From: Piscinibacter gummiphilus
GTDB taxonomy: Bacteria > Pseudomonadota > Gammaproteobacteria > Burkholderiales > Burkholderiaceae_C
Assembly: GCF_032681285.1 (NCBI RefSeq)
Contig: NZ_CP136336.1
Coordinates: 2,715,001-2,779,000 of the forward strand
Length of the DNA stretch: 64,000 bases
Reading direction: 5' to 3'
Shown piece by piece: positions 1 through 8,569 of the stretch (positions are counted from its first letter, which is position 1; every line of letters begins with the position of its first letter). Under the pieces are notes generated by a model. That model saw nothing but the letters and a program-made list of their open reading frames with translations. It did not search any database and had not been told where the DNA came from. The position numbers and the translations under genes are program-made.

Positions 1-671
1 ACACCGCGCGCGTGCTGTTCCCCGTCGATGCGAACAGCGCGGCAGCCGCGCTGCGTGCTGCCTACGGCACCCATGGGCAGTTCTGGACCCTTGTCGTGCC
101 CAAGCGGCCGATGGCCAACCGCCTGACCGGCGAGCAGGCGCAGCGCCTGGTCGAAGAGGGGGCCTGCGTGGTCAAGGCCTGCGAGGCTCCCCAGGTGCTG
201 CTGATCGCCATCGGCGCGTACCAGCTGCAGCAGGCGCTGCTGGCAGCGCACCGGCTCGATGCCGCCGGGCATCGCACTGCGGTCACCTGCGTTGTCGAGC
301 CCGGCCGCTTCCGGCTGCCGCGCGACGCGCGCGAGCGCGCGTTCGTGGTCGGCGATTCGGCACTGGGGCAACTCTTCCCTGCCGCAGCCGCGGCGCGCGT
401 CATCGTCTCGCACATGCGGCCCGAACCCACGCTCGGCGTACTCCGCCGCGTTGACACCGGGCCGCAGCAGACCCGCGCGCTGGGCTATATCGCCCGGGGC
501 GGCACGCTCGATGTCGCCGGCATGCTGTTCGCGAACCGCTGCACATGGGCTCACGTGGTGGCCGAGGCCGCTTCCGCGCTTGGCATCGATCCGGCGCAAG
601 TGCTCAGCACCGACGAATGGGCGGCCGTGCGCGGGCTCGGCGATCCGCACATCGTGATGACTTCGGAATGA
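1..671 (+). CDS. Phosphoketolase-like protein, C-terminal part (5' end outside window)
   Basis: The frame is open from base 3, so the gene starts upstream of the window. The visible 220 or so residues begin with a VLFPVDANS segment that resembles the PPDAN segment of the phosphoketolase (XFP) C-terminal domain. The later stretch RALGYIARGGTLDV resembles the family's RGY..EGTTTTPFDM region. Phosphoketolases cleave xylulose-5-P or fructose-6-P with phosphate to give acetyl-P. The match is diverged, so a transketolase-fold relative with another substrate is possible. Its stop overlaps the ABC ATPase start (ATGA), which suggests coupled translation. The catalytic TPP-binding part is not in the window, so activity cannot be judged. 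Confidence 0.6.
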   Translation, partial: TARVLFPVDANSAAAALRAAYGTHGQFWTLVVPKRPMANRLTGEQAQRLVEEGACVVKACEAPQVLLIAIGAYQLQQALLAAHRLDAAGHRTAVTCVVEPGRFRLPRDARERAFVVGDSALGQLFPAAAAARVIVSHMRPEPTLGVLRRVDTGPQQTRALGYIARGGTLDVAGMLFANRCTWAHVVAEAASALGIDPAQVLSTDEWAAVRGLGDPHIVMTSE

Positions 672-1381
672 AGCCCATGTCGATGCCCTGCGCCATCGTC
701 CGTGTCGACAAGGCTACGAAGATCTACCAGCGCGACAGCATCCCGGTGCCGGCGCTGCACGAGACCAGCGTCGAGATCCTGGAGGGCGACTTCGTGGCCC
801 TGGTCGGGCCCTCCGGCTCCGGCAAGACGACGCTGCTGAACCTCATCGGTGGGCTCGACCGCCCGACGAGCGGTCGCATCTGGGTCGGCGATCAGGAGAT
901 CACGTCCCTGGGCCGCAAGGCGCTCGCCGAGGTTCGCCTGCGCCACATCGGCTTCGTGTTCCAGGAATACAACCTGGTGCCGGTGCTCTCCGCGCTCGAG
1001 AACGTCGAGTACGTGATGCTGCTGCAAGGTGTCGACGAGGAACGCCGCCGCCAGGAGGCGATGCGCCTGCTGCACGAGCTCGGCCTGGAGGGTCTCGAGA
1101 ACCGCCGGCCCAATGAACTGTCAGGCGGCCAGCAGCAGCGTGTGGCGGTGGCGCGCGCCATCGCCGCGCGGCCGATGATCGTGCTGCCCGACGAGCCGAC
1201 CGCCAACCTCGACTCGCAGTCGGGCTCGGCGCTGATGGACATGATGCGCCGCCTGAACGAAGAGCAGGGCACCACATTCGTCTTCTCGACGCACGACCCG
1301 ATGGTGGTCGAGCGCGCCCGCCGCGTGATCCGCCTGCGCGACGGCCGCATCGAGGCCGACGAGCGAAAGGCAGCGTCATGA
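668..1381 (+). CDS. ABC transporter ATP-binding protein (LolD/MacB type)
   Basis: A 237-residue ATPase with Walker A GPSGSGKTT (about residues 47-55), Q-loop FVFQEYN, signature LSGGQQQR, Walker B ending in LPDEPTANLD and an H-loop STHD. The Walker B has Pro where most relatives have Ala (ADEPT). The family powers FtsX-type permeases that move lipoproteins, lipids or peptides without being pores in the usual sense. The start at 668 was chosen because its ATG overlaps the upstream stop; upstream in-frame sequence lies inside the previous gene. Its own stop overlaps the permease start in the same way, so the ATPase and permease almost certainly act together. Confidence 0.93.
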   Translation: MKPMSMPCAIVRVDKATKIYQRDSIPVPALHETSVEILEGDFVALVGPSGSGKTTLLNLIGGLDRPTSGRIWVGDQEITSLGRKALAEVRLRHIGFVFQEYNLVPVLSALENVEYVMLLQGVDEERRRQEAMRLLHELGLEGLENRRPNELSGGQQQRVAVARAIAARPMIVLPDEPTANLDSQSGSALMDMMRRLNEEQGTTFVFSTHDPMVVERARRVIRLRDGRIEADERKAAS

Positions 1382-3888
1382 TCTGGAAGCTGGCGCTGCG
1401 CAACGTCATGCGCAACCGCCGCCGCTCCGGCATCACGGTGCTGTCGATCGCGGTCGGACTCGCCGCGTTGACCTTTCTCTGGGGGTTCATAGACGGCCAG
1501 AACCGCCAGATGGTGAACAACACCACGCGCTACTTCGCCACCGATGCGCAGGTGCACCTGAAGGGCTACCACGACGACCCGAGCCTGGACCGCGCCATCG
1601 AGGCCGGCGATCGCGTGCTCGCGGCGGTACGTGCCGACCCCGCTGTGGCCGCGGCAACGGTCCGGCTCGAAACGACCGTGCTCGCGAGCCGCGCGGACCG
1701 CTCGCGCGGCATCATGGCCTTCGGCGTCGATCCGGCGGGTGAGTCTGCGGTCAGTGATCTGTCCAAGGCCATCGTCGACGGCCGCGACCTCGACGGGCCG
1801 GGCGACAGCGGCATCCTGATCGGCGCGGATCTGGCCGGGGCCCTGGCCCTGCGCGCCGGAGACGACCTGGTCCTGGTAGGCCAGGCCTACGACGGCTCGG
1901 TGGCGAGCGCTCGGGTGCCCGTCCGCGGCGTGTTCCGCACGAAGATCGACGATCTGGACGGCTATGTCGCCGTGATGCCGATGGCGGTGATGCGCGACTT
2001 CCTTGCCGCGCCGAGTGCCGTGACGGCCGTCGCGGTGCGCTTGCGCGACCGGGGCGCGCTGGCTGCGGCCACCGAGAGCCTGTCCATCCGTGTCGGTTCC
2101 GACCACGAGGTGGTGGGCTGGCCGGTGCTGCTGCCGATGGTGGCGGTCAGCACACGATTCCACGAAGTGATGGGCATCGTGGTGCTGACGATCTTCTTTG
2201 TGATGGTGGCCGCCGGCGTGGCCAACCCGGTGTTGATGGCGGTGCTCGAGCGCACGCGCGAGTTCGGCATCATGCTCGCGCTGGGCACCAGCCAGTCGCT
2301 GCTGTTCCGGCTCGTGCTCGCGGAGGCGGCGCTGCTCGGCGCGGCCGGGCTGCTGCTCGGCAACGCGGTCGGGCTGGGCGCCACGGCGGCGTTCGGCCGG
2401 ATCGGCATTGATCTCGGCGCGTTCGCGGCCGGCCTTCGAACCATGCCCGGACTGGAGGATGTCATCTATCCGGCGGTGCGCGCCGAACGCAGCCTGTTCA
2501 TCTCGGCGATGGTGTTCTTGATCGCGCTCCTGATGGCGCTCTACCCAGCGTTCCGGGCCGCCACGCTGGAGCCGGTCGCCGCGATCCGCGGCATCGGCGA
2601 CCGCGGCAAGGCGCGCATGGGGGGACGGGCCGAACCAGCACCGGCCCGGCGCAGCCGGTGGCCCGTCTTCGTGTTGATCGCCACGCGCAACCTGCTGCGC
2701 AATCGCAAGCGCAGCGCCATCACGGCCTTCGCCGCTGCCTTCGCGATCGTGGCCTACGTCTTCCTGTACGGCTTTTTCGACGGCTTCGCCGAGCAGATCG
2801 TCGGCAACTCGACCGGCTACCTCACGGGCCACCTGCAGATCGAGCGCCAGGGCCTGCGACGAGACTTGGCACCCGAGCTGGCCTTCGAGGACGCCGCCGG
2901 CGTCCTGAAGGCGGCGCAGACCATGCCTGGCGTCGCTGCGGCGGCGCCACGCGTGCAGGCGCAGGCGCTGGTCAGCAGCGCAACGAAGTCGGTGGGGGTG
3001 ATGCTCTATGGCGTCGACCCTGATCTCGAGCCGAGCATCACCATCCTGCACCGAACCTTCGTCGAGGGCACGCCACTCGCGCGCGGTGCCGAACGCGACA
3101 TCGTCATCGGCCGGCGGCTGGCCGAGAAGATCGGCGCAAGGCTTGGCGAGAAGATCGTCATCATGGCACCGGGGCTGGCCGGCGAACTCGGAACGGCTGC
3201 ATTCCGCGTGCGCGGCATCTTCGCCACCGAGAGCAGTTCGTTCGACGGTGCCATGGTCTTCGTCACCTTGCCGGCAGCGCAACGCATGCTCGGCCTCGGC
3301 GACCGGGTCTCATCGGTCAACCTGAGGCTCGTGGACCGATCCCAGGTAGACGCCGTGGCCCGCCAACTGGCGCCGGTGGTGGCGAGCCGTGGCCTCGTGG
3401 CCTCGACCTGGCCGGAGTTGCTGACACGCGTGGCGGACATGGTGGGCTTGGTGCGTGCCATCCGCACCGTCATCGTTGCGGTCTTCTTCCTCGTCGTGGC
3501 GCTGGCGGTGATGAACACCGTTTTCATGGCCGTGGCCGAGCGGACTCGCGAGTTCGGCGTGATGATGGCGCTCGGCACACCACCCGATGCAATCGTTCGC
3601 ATGGTCGTCTACGAAACGGTGGCGCTGATGCTGCTGGCCTCGGTCGTGGGTTATGCGGTGGGCGCGGCCATCGTGTCGGCGTTCGGCAGCGTGGGCCTGG
3701 ACCTGTCGCGCTTCTACAAGGACTACAGCGCGATTCCCGGGCTCACCGGCATCGTCTACCCGCGGCTCGAATGGGCGAGCCTTGTCGGACCCGGCATCGG
3801 CCTGTTCCTGGCTAGCGTCGCGGTGTCGCTCTACCCGGCGTCACGGGCCGCACGGCTCGACCCGACTGCCGCTATCCGCCATACGTGA
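1378..3888 (+). CDS. ABC transporter permease, two fused FtsX/LolC-like halves
   Basis: An 836-residue inner-membrane protein that is an internal duplication. Each half starts with a basic patch and a membrane segment (LALRNVMRNRRRSGIT near residue 5 and IATRNLLRNRKRSAIT near 435). Each then has a periplasmic MacB-PCD-like domain of about 200 residues and three more membrane segments. Both halves carry the same cytoplasmic motif ERTREFG just after the second membrane segment. LolC/LolE and MacB are usually separate single units of about 400 residues, so this fusion supplies the whole dimer in one chain. Its start overlaps the ATPase stop (ATGA) and its end overlaps the barrel gene. Substrate unknown; lipoprotein, lipid or hydrophobic compound export are the options. 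Confidence 0.88.
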   Translation: MIWKLALRNVMRNRRRSGITVLSIAVGLAALTFLWGFIDGQNRQMVNNTTRYFATDAQVHLKGYHDDPSLDRAIEAGDRVLAAVRADPAVAAATVRLETTVLASRADRSRGIMAFGVDPAGESAVSDLSKAIVDGRDLDGPGDSGILIGADLAGALALRAGDDLVLVGQAYDGSVASARVPVRGVFRTKIDDLDGYVAVMPMAVMRDFLAAPSAVTAVAVRLRDRGALAAATESLSIRVGSDHEVVGWPVLLPMVAVSTRFHEVMGIVVLTIFFVMVAAGVANPVLMAVLERTREFGIMLALGTSQSLLFRLVLAEAALLGAAGLLLGNAVGLGATAAFGRIGIDLGAFAAGLRTMPGLEDVIYPAVRAERSLFISAMVFLIALLMALYPAFRAATLEPVAAIRGIGDRGKARMGGRAEPAPARRSRWPVFVLIATRNLLRNRKRSAITAFAAAFAIVAYVFLYGFFDGFAEQIVGNSTGYLTGHLQIERQGLRRDLAPELAFEDAAGVLKAAQTMPGVAAAAPRVQAQALVSSATKSVGVMLYGVDPDLEPSITILHRTFVEGTPLARGAERDIVIGRRLAEKIGARLGEKIVIMAPGLAGELGTAAFRVRGIFATESSSFDGAMVFVTLPAAQRMLGLGDRVSSVNLRLVDRSQVDAVARQLAPVVASRGLVASTWPELLTRVADMVGLVRAIRTVIVAVFFLVVALAVMNTVFMAVAERTREFGVMMALGTPPDAIVRMVVYETVALMLLASVVGYAVGAAIVSAFGSVGLDLSRFYKDYSAIPGLTGIVYPRLEWASLVGPGIGLFLASVAVSLYPASRAARLDPTAAIRHT

Positions 3889-5036
3889 TGCGCTGCGCGA
3901 TGCTGCCCGCGCAGTTTGCCGGCTTGATCATGCTGGTGGCGGCGCTCTTCGTCGGCGCGCCTGCGCAGGCCGAGGGGTTGGGGTTAACGGGTAGCGCGAA
4001 GAGCCTGTTCGTGCGCTCACGTACCGTGAATGGCGAAGCGTATGGGCTGAGCCTGAACCGGCTGCGCGTCGAGGCCAAGGGTGACGTCGCCCCGGGCTTC
4101 GCACTTGACCTGCAGTACGACAACGAACTTCTGTTCGGCAGCTACCTGGATACGGCGGAGTTCCAAGCCACCAAGGGCATTGCGCCGCCGCAATATTGGC
4201 GCGCCGACGCGAACTATCTGGACCGAGGCGATGCCTATGGTCGCCATCGCCTCTACCGGGCCGCTGTCACCGCGACAGCCGGCAATGTGGACGTTCGGGT
4301 TGGGCGCCAGCGGATCGCTTGGGGCACCGGACGCTTCTGGAGTCCGCTGGACATCCTCAACCCGATCAATCCACTGGCGCTGGAACGGGACGAGCGTGTC
4401 GGCCTCGACGCCGTGCTTGTCGAGGCCAAGCTCGGGCCGCTGTCAAGGGCGTCTCTGGTCTACGCACCAGCCCCTGACCGGGGGCCTGCGAGCCGAGCGT
4501 TGCAGTGGCACGGCAATGCGGTCGGAGCGGACGTTTCGCTGGTCGTTGGCAGATTGCTCGGGCTCGAAGTGATCGGCATGGATCTGGCCGGCCAGATCGG
4601 CACGGCGGGCATTCGCGGGGAGGTGGCGCGCCTGCGGCCGCCCTCCGGGGCCATGTTCAACCGCTTGGTGGTGGGCATCGACTATGCATTCACGAACGGC
4701 CTCACGCTCAGCGCCGAGGGCTACTACAACGGCGCCGGCGCGCGCGACCCTTCCGCCTACGACCGGGCCAGTCTGAGGGCAGGCCGCGTCTCCAGTCTGG
4801 CGACCCGCTATGTCGGGTTGATCGCGTCGTACGAGGTGACGCCGCTGCTGAAGTGGGTGACGTACGCCGTGTTCAACGCCGATGACCGCAGCCGGGTCGT
4901 GGACAGCCGCCTGGTGTGGTCGGTTCGCCCAGACCTCGACCTGACCGTGGGTGCGCAGGGCTTCCGAGGAGGAAGGAACAGTGAATTCGGTGTCACTCCG
5001 GCCGCGTGGCAAGGGCAAGCCCAGTGGTTCTTCTGA
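3885..5036 (+). CDS. Outer-membrane beta-barrel protein, partner of the ABC transporter
   Basis: A 383-residue protein with a signal peptide ending near residue 29 (GAPAQA), alternating strand-like stretches throughout and a C-terminal aromatic end (QWFF), as in outer-membrane barrels. It contains the notable stretch GRQRIAWGTGRFWSP, which resembles porin-like or alginate-export-like barrels, but I do not recognise the family with certainty. The start is GTG at 3885 overlapping the permease stop; ATG at 3888 is an equally good alternative. The coupling with an FtsX-type ABC permease suggests an envelope-spanning export or lipid-trafficking route. The function is inference from context. Confidence 0.7.
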   Translation: MMRCAMLPAQFAGLIMLVAALFVGAPAQAEGLGLTGSAKSLFVRSRTVNGEAYGLSLNRLRVEAKGDVAPGFALDLQYDNELLFGSYLDTAEFQATKGIAPPQYWRADANYLDRGDAYGRHRLYRAAVTATAGNVDVRVGRQRIAWGTGRFWSPLDILNPINPLALERDERVGLDAVLVEAKLGPLSRASLVYAPAPDRGPASRALQWHGNAVGADVSLVVGRLLGLEVIGMDLAGQIGTAGIRGEVARLRPPSGAMFNRLVVGIDYAFTNGLTLSAEGYYNGAGARDPSAYDRASLRAGRVSSLATRYVGLIASYEVTPLLKWVTYAVFNADDRSRVVDSRLVWSVRPDLDLTVGAQGFRGGRNSEFGVTPAAWQGQAQWFF

Positions 5037-5079
5037 CCGGCAACGAGGCGTACTCAAGGGACGCTTCCAGCCTGCCGCG

Positions 5080-6114
5080 TCAGCGCAGGAAGTCGCGCCG
5101 CATTCCCAGTGACGCGTCGGTCTTCGCGATCGACTTCACCGGGTCCATCTCGAGACCCGTCAGAGCCCGGATCGCATCGATGGTTTCGGGGACCACGATC
5201 GCCTGGTTGAAGACCTGGTAGGTGTAATACGCCTGGTCGCCATCGACGGCCAGCACATCCTCCCACAGCGCTACCTCCCACATATCGCCGCGCGGGCGGC
5301 CAAGGTCGGCCATCAGCTCGACCGTGCTGTTCAGTGCCACGATCCCGTCCGACGAACGCACGAACGCAATACGTGGCACCGCGCGGAATGCACCGAGCAC
5401 CTCGTCACGCGTTGCAGGCCGAGTCAATTCCACCCACCAGGTGTGCAGGTGGCTGGAGTTGTGTGCGGCCTTCACGGCGATCGTCACGACGTCGAGATCC
5501 GGGATGACGGTGCGGGCGTCCGGACCCTGATGACTCGGAATGACTTTCTCGGGGACCACCGTGTTGACGATGCCGTCGGCATGCGCTTCCCAGGGGTCGG
5601 AGGCGCGCCGGATCAGCGTACCGCGCGCACGTTTCAGCAGTCCTGCCGTTCGCAGCGCTCCGAGGGTGCGAACGATCGATGTCGTGTTGCACGACACGAC
5701 GCGCGTCGACGAGCGCCCGAAGGCAGACGCGTAGTTCGCCTGGGCGACGAAGGAATGACCGGTGAGCGCATGCGATTCTCCGCCATGGAAGATGGCCTTG
5801 ACGCCGGCTTCCTCGTACACCCTCTTGTTGACTGCGGCCACCTTCTTCGGCGTGCAGTCGACGACGGCGTCGGATTTTGCGAGCAGTTCGGCGAGGCCGC
5901 CCACAACCGCGATGCCGGCCGCGCGCATGGGTGCGTCGGCCTGCGGCGTGGCCGCGTGCACCGGCAGTCCGGCCTGGGCTGCCACCTGTATGCGGTAGTC
6001 GTTGGCGACGTCGGCCACACCGGCGAGCGCCATGTCATCCTGCAAGCAAACTGCGTCGGCCACGCGCTTTCCGATCACCCCGTAGCCGTTGATGGCAACC
6101 CTGATCCTGTCCAT
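5080..6114 (-). CDS. gap: Type II (archaeal-type) glyceraldehyde-3-phosphate dehydrogenase
   Basis: A 344-residue NAD(P)-dependent enzyme that oxidises glyceraldehyde-3-P to 1,3-bisphosphoglycerate. The N-terminus has the dinucleotide motif INGYGVIGKRVADAV (about 8-22), followed by DCTPKK (86-91), and the catalytic cysteine lies in SCNTTS (Cys142). A His-rich element SSHLHTWW (about 220-227) probably supplies the catalytic His. These motifs are of the archaeal class II GAPDH family, not the usual bacterial GapA (SCTTN). It is the last gene of the long minus-strand block, 39 bases after the D-2-hydroxyacid dehydrogenase. It probably feeds a fermentative or AMP-derived triose flow. Convergent with the barrel gene; I see no terminator in the 43 bases between them. 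Confidence 0.9.
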   Translation of the reverse strand: MDRIRVAINGYGVIGKRVADAVCLQDDMALAGVADVANDYRIQVAAQAGLPVHAATPQADAPMRAAGIAVVGGLAELLAKSDAVVDCTPKKVAAVNKRVYEEAGVKAIFHGGESHALTGHSFVAQANYASAFGRSSTRVVSCNTTSIVRTLGALRTAGLLKRARGTLIRRASDPWEAHADGIVNTVVPEKVIPSHQGPDARTVIPDLDVVTIAVKAAHNSSHLHTWWVELTRPATRDEVLGAFRAVPRIAFVRSSDGIVALNSTVELMADLGRPRGDMWEVALWEDVLAVDGDQAYYTYQVFNQAIVVPETIDAIRALTGLEMDPVKSIAKTDASLGMRRDFLR

Positions 6115-6153
6115 GAATACTCCTTTGCAGTGGTCTCGCTGCGGTCGCCCATG

Positions 6154-7209
6154 TCAGGGCACGCGGTGTCGCGTCTGGCCGGCTTGCCACGCCGCAATGT
6201 TGTCGATGGTCTCGTGCAGGATGCGCGCGACCGCCTCGCGGGTGTTGAAGCCGACGTGGGGTGTTGCGAGCACGCGAGGGTGACTCAGCAGCGGATGCGA
6301 CGTTTCCCAGCCGCGGTCGCAGCCCAGGCCTTCGCAGCCCATCGGCGCTTCAGGCGAGGTGCCGCCTTCGTGCTCAAGCACGTCGAGGCCGGCCGCAGAA
6401 ACGGCGCCGCGGTCGAGCGCGCGCAGCAACGCTTCTTCGTCGATCAAACCGCCCCGCGCGGTGTTGAGCAGCACGACACCGGGTTTGATGCGGGCGAAGG
6501 CGTTGTCGTCCAGCAGGTGGTGCGTTTCCGGGGTCAGCGGCACGTGGAGACTCAGGATGTCACTGCGTTCGAGCAGTTCGGACCATCCGACCAAGTCGAT
6601 GCCGAGGCTGATCGCGACTTCCGGACGCGGGTCAAAGGCCAGGACTTTCATCCCGAAGCCCCGGGCGATACGTGCCACATGTGTTCCGATACGACCGCAG
6701 CCGACGACCCCCAGCACCTTGCCTTCCAGCTCGAAGCCGGTGAGGCCGCGGTACGAGAAGCTGCCCCTGAGAGCCCGGGCGCGTGCCTCGAACAGGTGGC
6801 GGGCGAGCGCCAGCAACAGCGCGAATGTGTGCTCCGCTACCGTGGCGGCCCCATAGTCGGGCACATGGACGACCGCGATGTTGCGTTCGCGGCAGGCGTC
6901 GAGGTCGACGTGGTCGACGCCGGCGGAACGCGTCGCCACCAGCTGCAACGCCGGCATGCGCTGCAGCAACTCGCGTGTTACCGGTGTGCGGACGAACACG
7001 CACAGCACCTGGGCCAGCGCCGCGGCGCCGTCGTTCTCGTCAACCTGAGTGTCGTGCGCGAAGCGCGACCACCACAAGCGCGGGCACAGCGCTTCGAGCA
7101 TGGCCTGGTCATCGGCGGCGACGTCCAAGAAGAGCACGCGCAAGGCCCCGGGCGGACTGCCTGCGGCCGGCGGCTCAGGCGACACGGACTCGCCGGGCGT
7201 AGCGTTCAT
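6154..7209 (-). CDS. D-isomer-specific 2-hydroxyacid dehydrogenase (D-lactate dehydrogenase-like)
   Basis: A 351-residue NAD-dependent enzyme that probably reduces pyruvate or another 2-oxoacid to the D-hydroxyacid. It shows the Rossmann motif GCGRIG (170-175), NTARGGLIDE with the substrate Arg (252), a Glu near 281 and ATPHVGF with the catalytic His (318). An unusual insertion with two Cys (about 283-305) sits between the Glu and the His. The start codon overlaps the stop of the upstream methyltransferase (ATGA). Beside the arginine deiminase genes and GAPDH it fits re-oxidation of NADH during oxygen limitation. D-lactate is the likely product, but phosphoglycerate- or phosphonate-type dehydrogenases cannot be excluded. 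Confidence 0.82.
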   Translation of the reverse strand: MNATPGESVSPEPPAAGSPPGALRVLFLDVAADDQAMLEALCPRLWWSRFAHDTQVDENDGAAALAQVLCVFVRTPVTRELLQRMPALQLVATRSAGVDHVDLDACRERNIAVVHVPDYGAATVAEHTFALLLALARHLFEARARALRGSFSYRGLTGFELEGKVLGVVGCGRIGTHVARIARGFGMKVLAFDPRPEVAISLGIDLVGWSELLERSDILSLHVPLTPETHHLLDDNAFARIKPGVVLLNTARGGLIDEEALLRALDRGAVSAAGLDVLEHEGGTSPEAPMGCEGLGCDRGWETSHPLLSHPRVLATPHVGFNTREAVARILHETIDNIAAWQAGQTRHRVP

Positions 7210-7898
7210 GCCATGTCCCCGGCCGAACGTTGGGCCCGGGCGGCGGCGCCTTTGACCGCCCGGTACAGCGAGACGATGCCAAGAGCGGTGGGAATGCGGC
7301 GCGTTTCCTCAACCTGGTGGAAGCCCGCGGAGGCGAACAGCACCGGCAGCATTCCGGCGACGTTGTCGCTCGTGGTGTCGAAGCCATCTAGCAACTGGAC
7401 CGCCAGGAACGCGGTCCGGCTGAACGGGCCGCCCGCGCGACCCCAGTCGGCGACGTGGAGTTCTCCGCCGGGACGCAGCACGCGAAGCATCTCGCGCGCG
7501 GTCAGCAGCTTGCCACCCCATGACAAATGGTGGAAGAAGAGGCTCGACACGACGCGGTCGAATCGTTCGTCAGCGTAGGGCAGGGCGGACGAGCGGCCCA
7601 GGTCGAACACGATCTCCGCGCCGGCACGCCGTGCCTTGCGCCTTGCGATGTCGAGGACCGTTCGATCTGCATCGAGCGCCGACATCTGCACGCCCGGCTG
7701 TCGGTGCTGCGCCTCGATGGCCAGCGTGCCGGTGCCGCAGCCCACATCCAGCACCTGGTGGCCGGGCTCGATGGTTGCCTGGTCAAGCAGCGCCTGCTTG
7801 AAGGTACGCTCGCGCGTCGTCAGTGCCACCACGCGGTCGTACAGCGGCGTGAGGGCGTGAAAGCCGAGCGCGGGCGTGAAGCCCTTCGTCCCGCCCAT
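7206..7898 (-). CDS. Class I SAM-dependent methyltransferase
   Basis: A 230-residue protein with the SAM-binding motif I VLDVGCGTGTLA (about 49-60), an acidic loop SALDAD (motif II), a post-motif region and LRVLRPGGELHVADW. This is the layout of UbiE/Methyltransf_11-type small-molecule or lipid methyltransferases. The start at 7898 was chosen because it overlaps the stop of the DUF6629 gene; a longer reading would run through that gene. Its own stop overlaps the dehydrogenase start. Substrate unknown. Tight coupling to the membrane protein suggests the two act on a common membrane or lipid target (inference). Confidence 0.8.
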   Translation of the reverse strand: MGGTKGFTPALGFHALTPLYDRVVALTTRERTFKQALLDQATIEPGHQVLDVGCGTGTLAIEAQHRQPGVQMSALDADRTVLDIARRKARRAGAEIVFDLGRSSALPYADERFDRVVSSLFFHHLSWGGKLLTAREMLRVLRPGGELHVADWGRAGGPFSRTAFLAVQLLDGFDTTSDNVAGMLPVLFASAGFHQVEETRRIPTALGIVSLYRAVKGAAARAQRSAGDMA

Positions 7899-8569
7899 CA
7901 ACGCGCCTCCAGTTCCCGGCTCGCAACGGGAACCCGCGCGGTTCGGCGCCCATCGGTGAAGTACAGAAGCACGACGACGCTGAGCACCCCGGCGAAGAAG
8001 CACCACACCGAGATGAACCAGGTGGCGTAGAAGGCGTAGGCCGCCACCGCGGAGACGAACGCAGCCACGCCGAAAGCAAGGACCCGCACGTGGCTGGAGA
8101 ACATCAGGCTTGCGCAGGTGCCCAGCAGGTACAGCGACATCGCCGCCAGCGCATAGAAGTGCGGCGACTCATAGGCGATGTGCTGGCCGGTTACGGTCGC
8201 CACGATCGGCAGCGTGAACAGCGTGGCCAGCAGGTACAGGCCCACGGCGCTGCCCGCGATGGCAAAGGCGATCAGAACCCGCCGCCGCCAAGGCACGGTC
8301 TCCAGCGCCAGTCCGGCCAGCGGCACGTAGATCGGCCATAGCACATGCGAGAAGAACGAGTAGGCGTGCGTCAGCACGGTGTTGAGAAGCGGCGCGCGGT
8401 CCGGGAAGGTCAGCCACAGAGCGCCTTCAAGCAGCTGCTGAATGCCAAAGAGGACGGGGATCCAGGCGTACGGCAACTCCGAGCGCGTCCGCGCTCGCCG
8501 CACGGTGACCGTACCGACGATCAGCAGCACGACGCCGGCGGTGAAACTGGCTTCGGCAGAGAAGCACAT
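7898..8569 (-). CDS. DUF6629-type multi-pass membrane protein
   Basis: A 223-residue protein with about seven hydrophobic segments and the characteristic N-terminus MCFSAEASF, which matches the uncharacterised DUF6629 family. Function unknown. Its start shares one base with the arcC stop (TGATG) and its end overlaps the methyltransferase start, so it is embedded in the arc operon. A role in membrane adaptation or sensing during arginine fermentation is possible but unproven. Confidence 0.78.
   Translation of the reverse strand: MCFSAEASFTAGVVLLIVGTVTVRRARTRSELPYAWIPVLFGIQQLLEGALWLTFPDRAPLLNTVLTHAYSFFSHVLWPIYVPLAGLALETVPWRRRVLIAFAIAGSAVGLYLLATLFTLPIVATVTGQHIAYESPHFYALAAMSLYLLGTCASLMFSSHVRVLAFGVAAFVSAVAAYAFYATWFISVWCFFAGVLSVVVLLYFTDGRRTARVPVASRELEAR

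Noticed and set aside
892..3282. A 796-residue open frame on the - strand opposite the ABC permease
   Set aside because: No recognisable domain and fully overlaps the supported permease.
5037..5079. Terminator between the barrel and GAPDH genes
   Set aside because: No stem with a T-run is visible in the 43 bases.
5443..7578. A 711-residue open frame on the + strand
   Set aside because: It covers the reverse strand of GAPDH, dehydrogenase and methyltransferase genes that have clear motifs.
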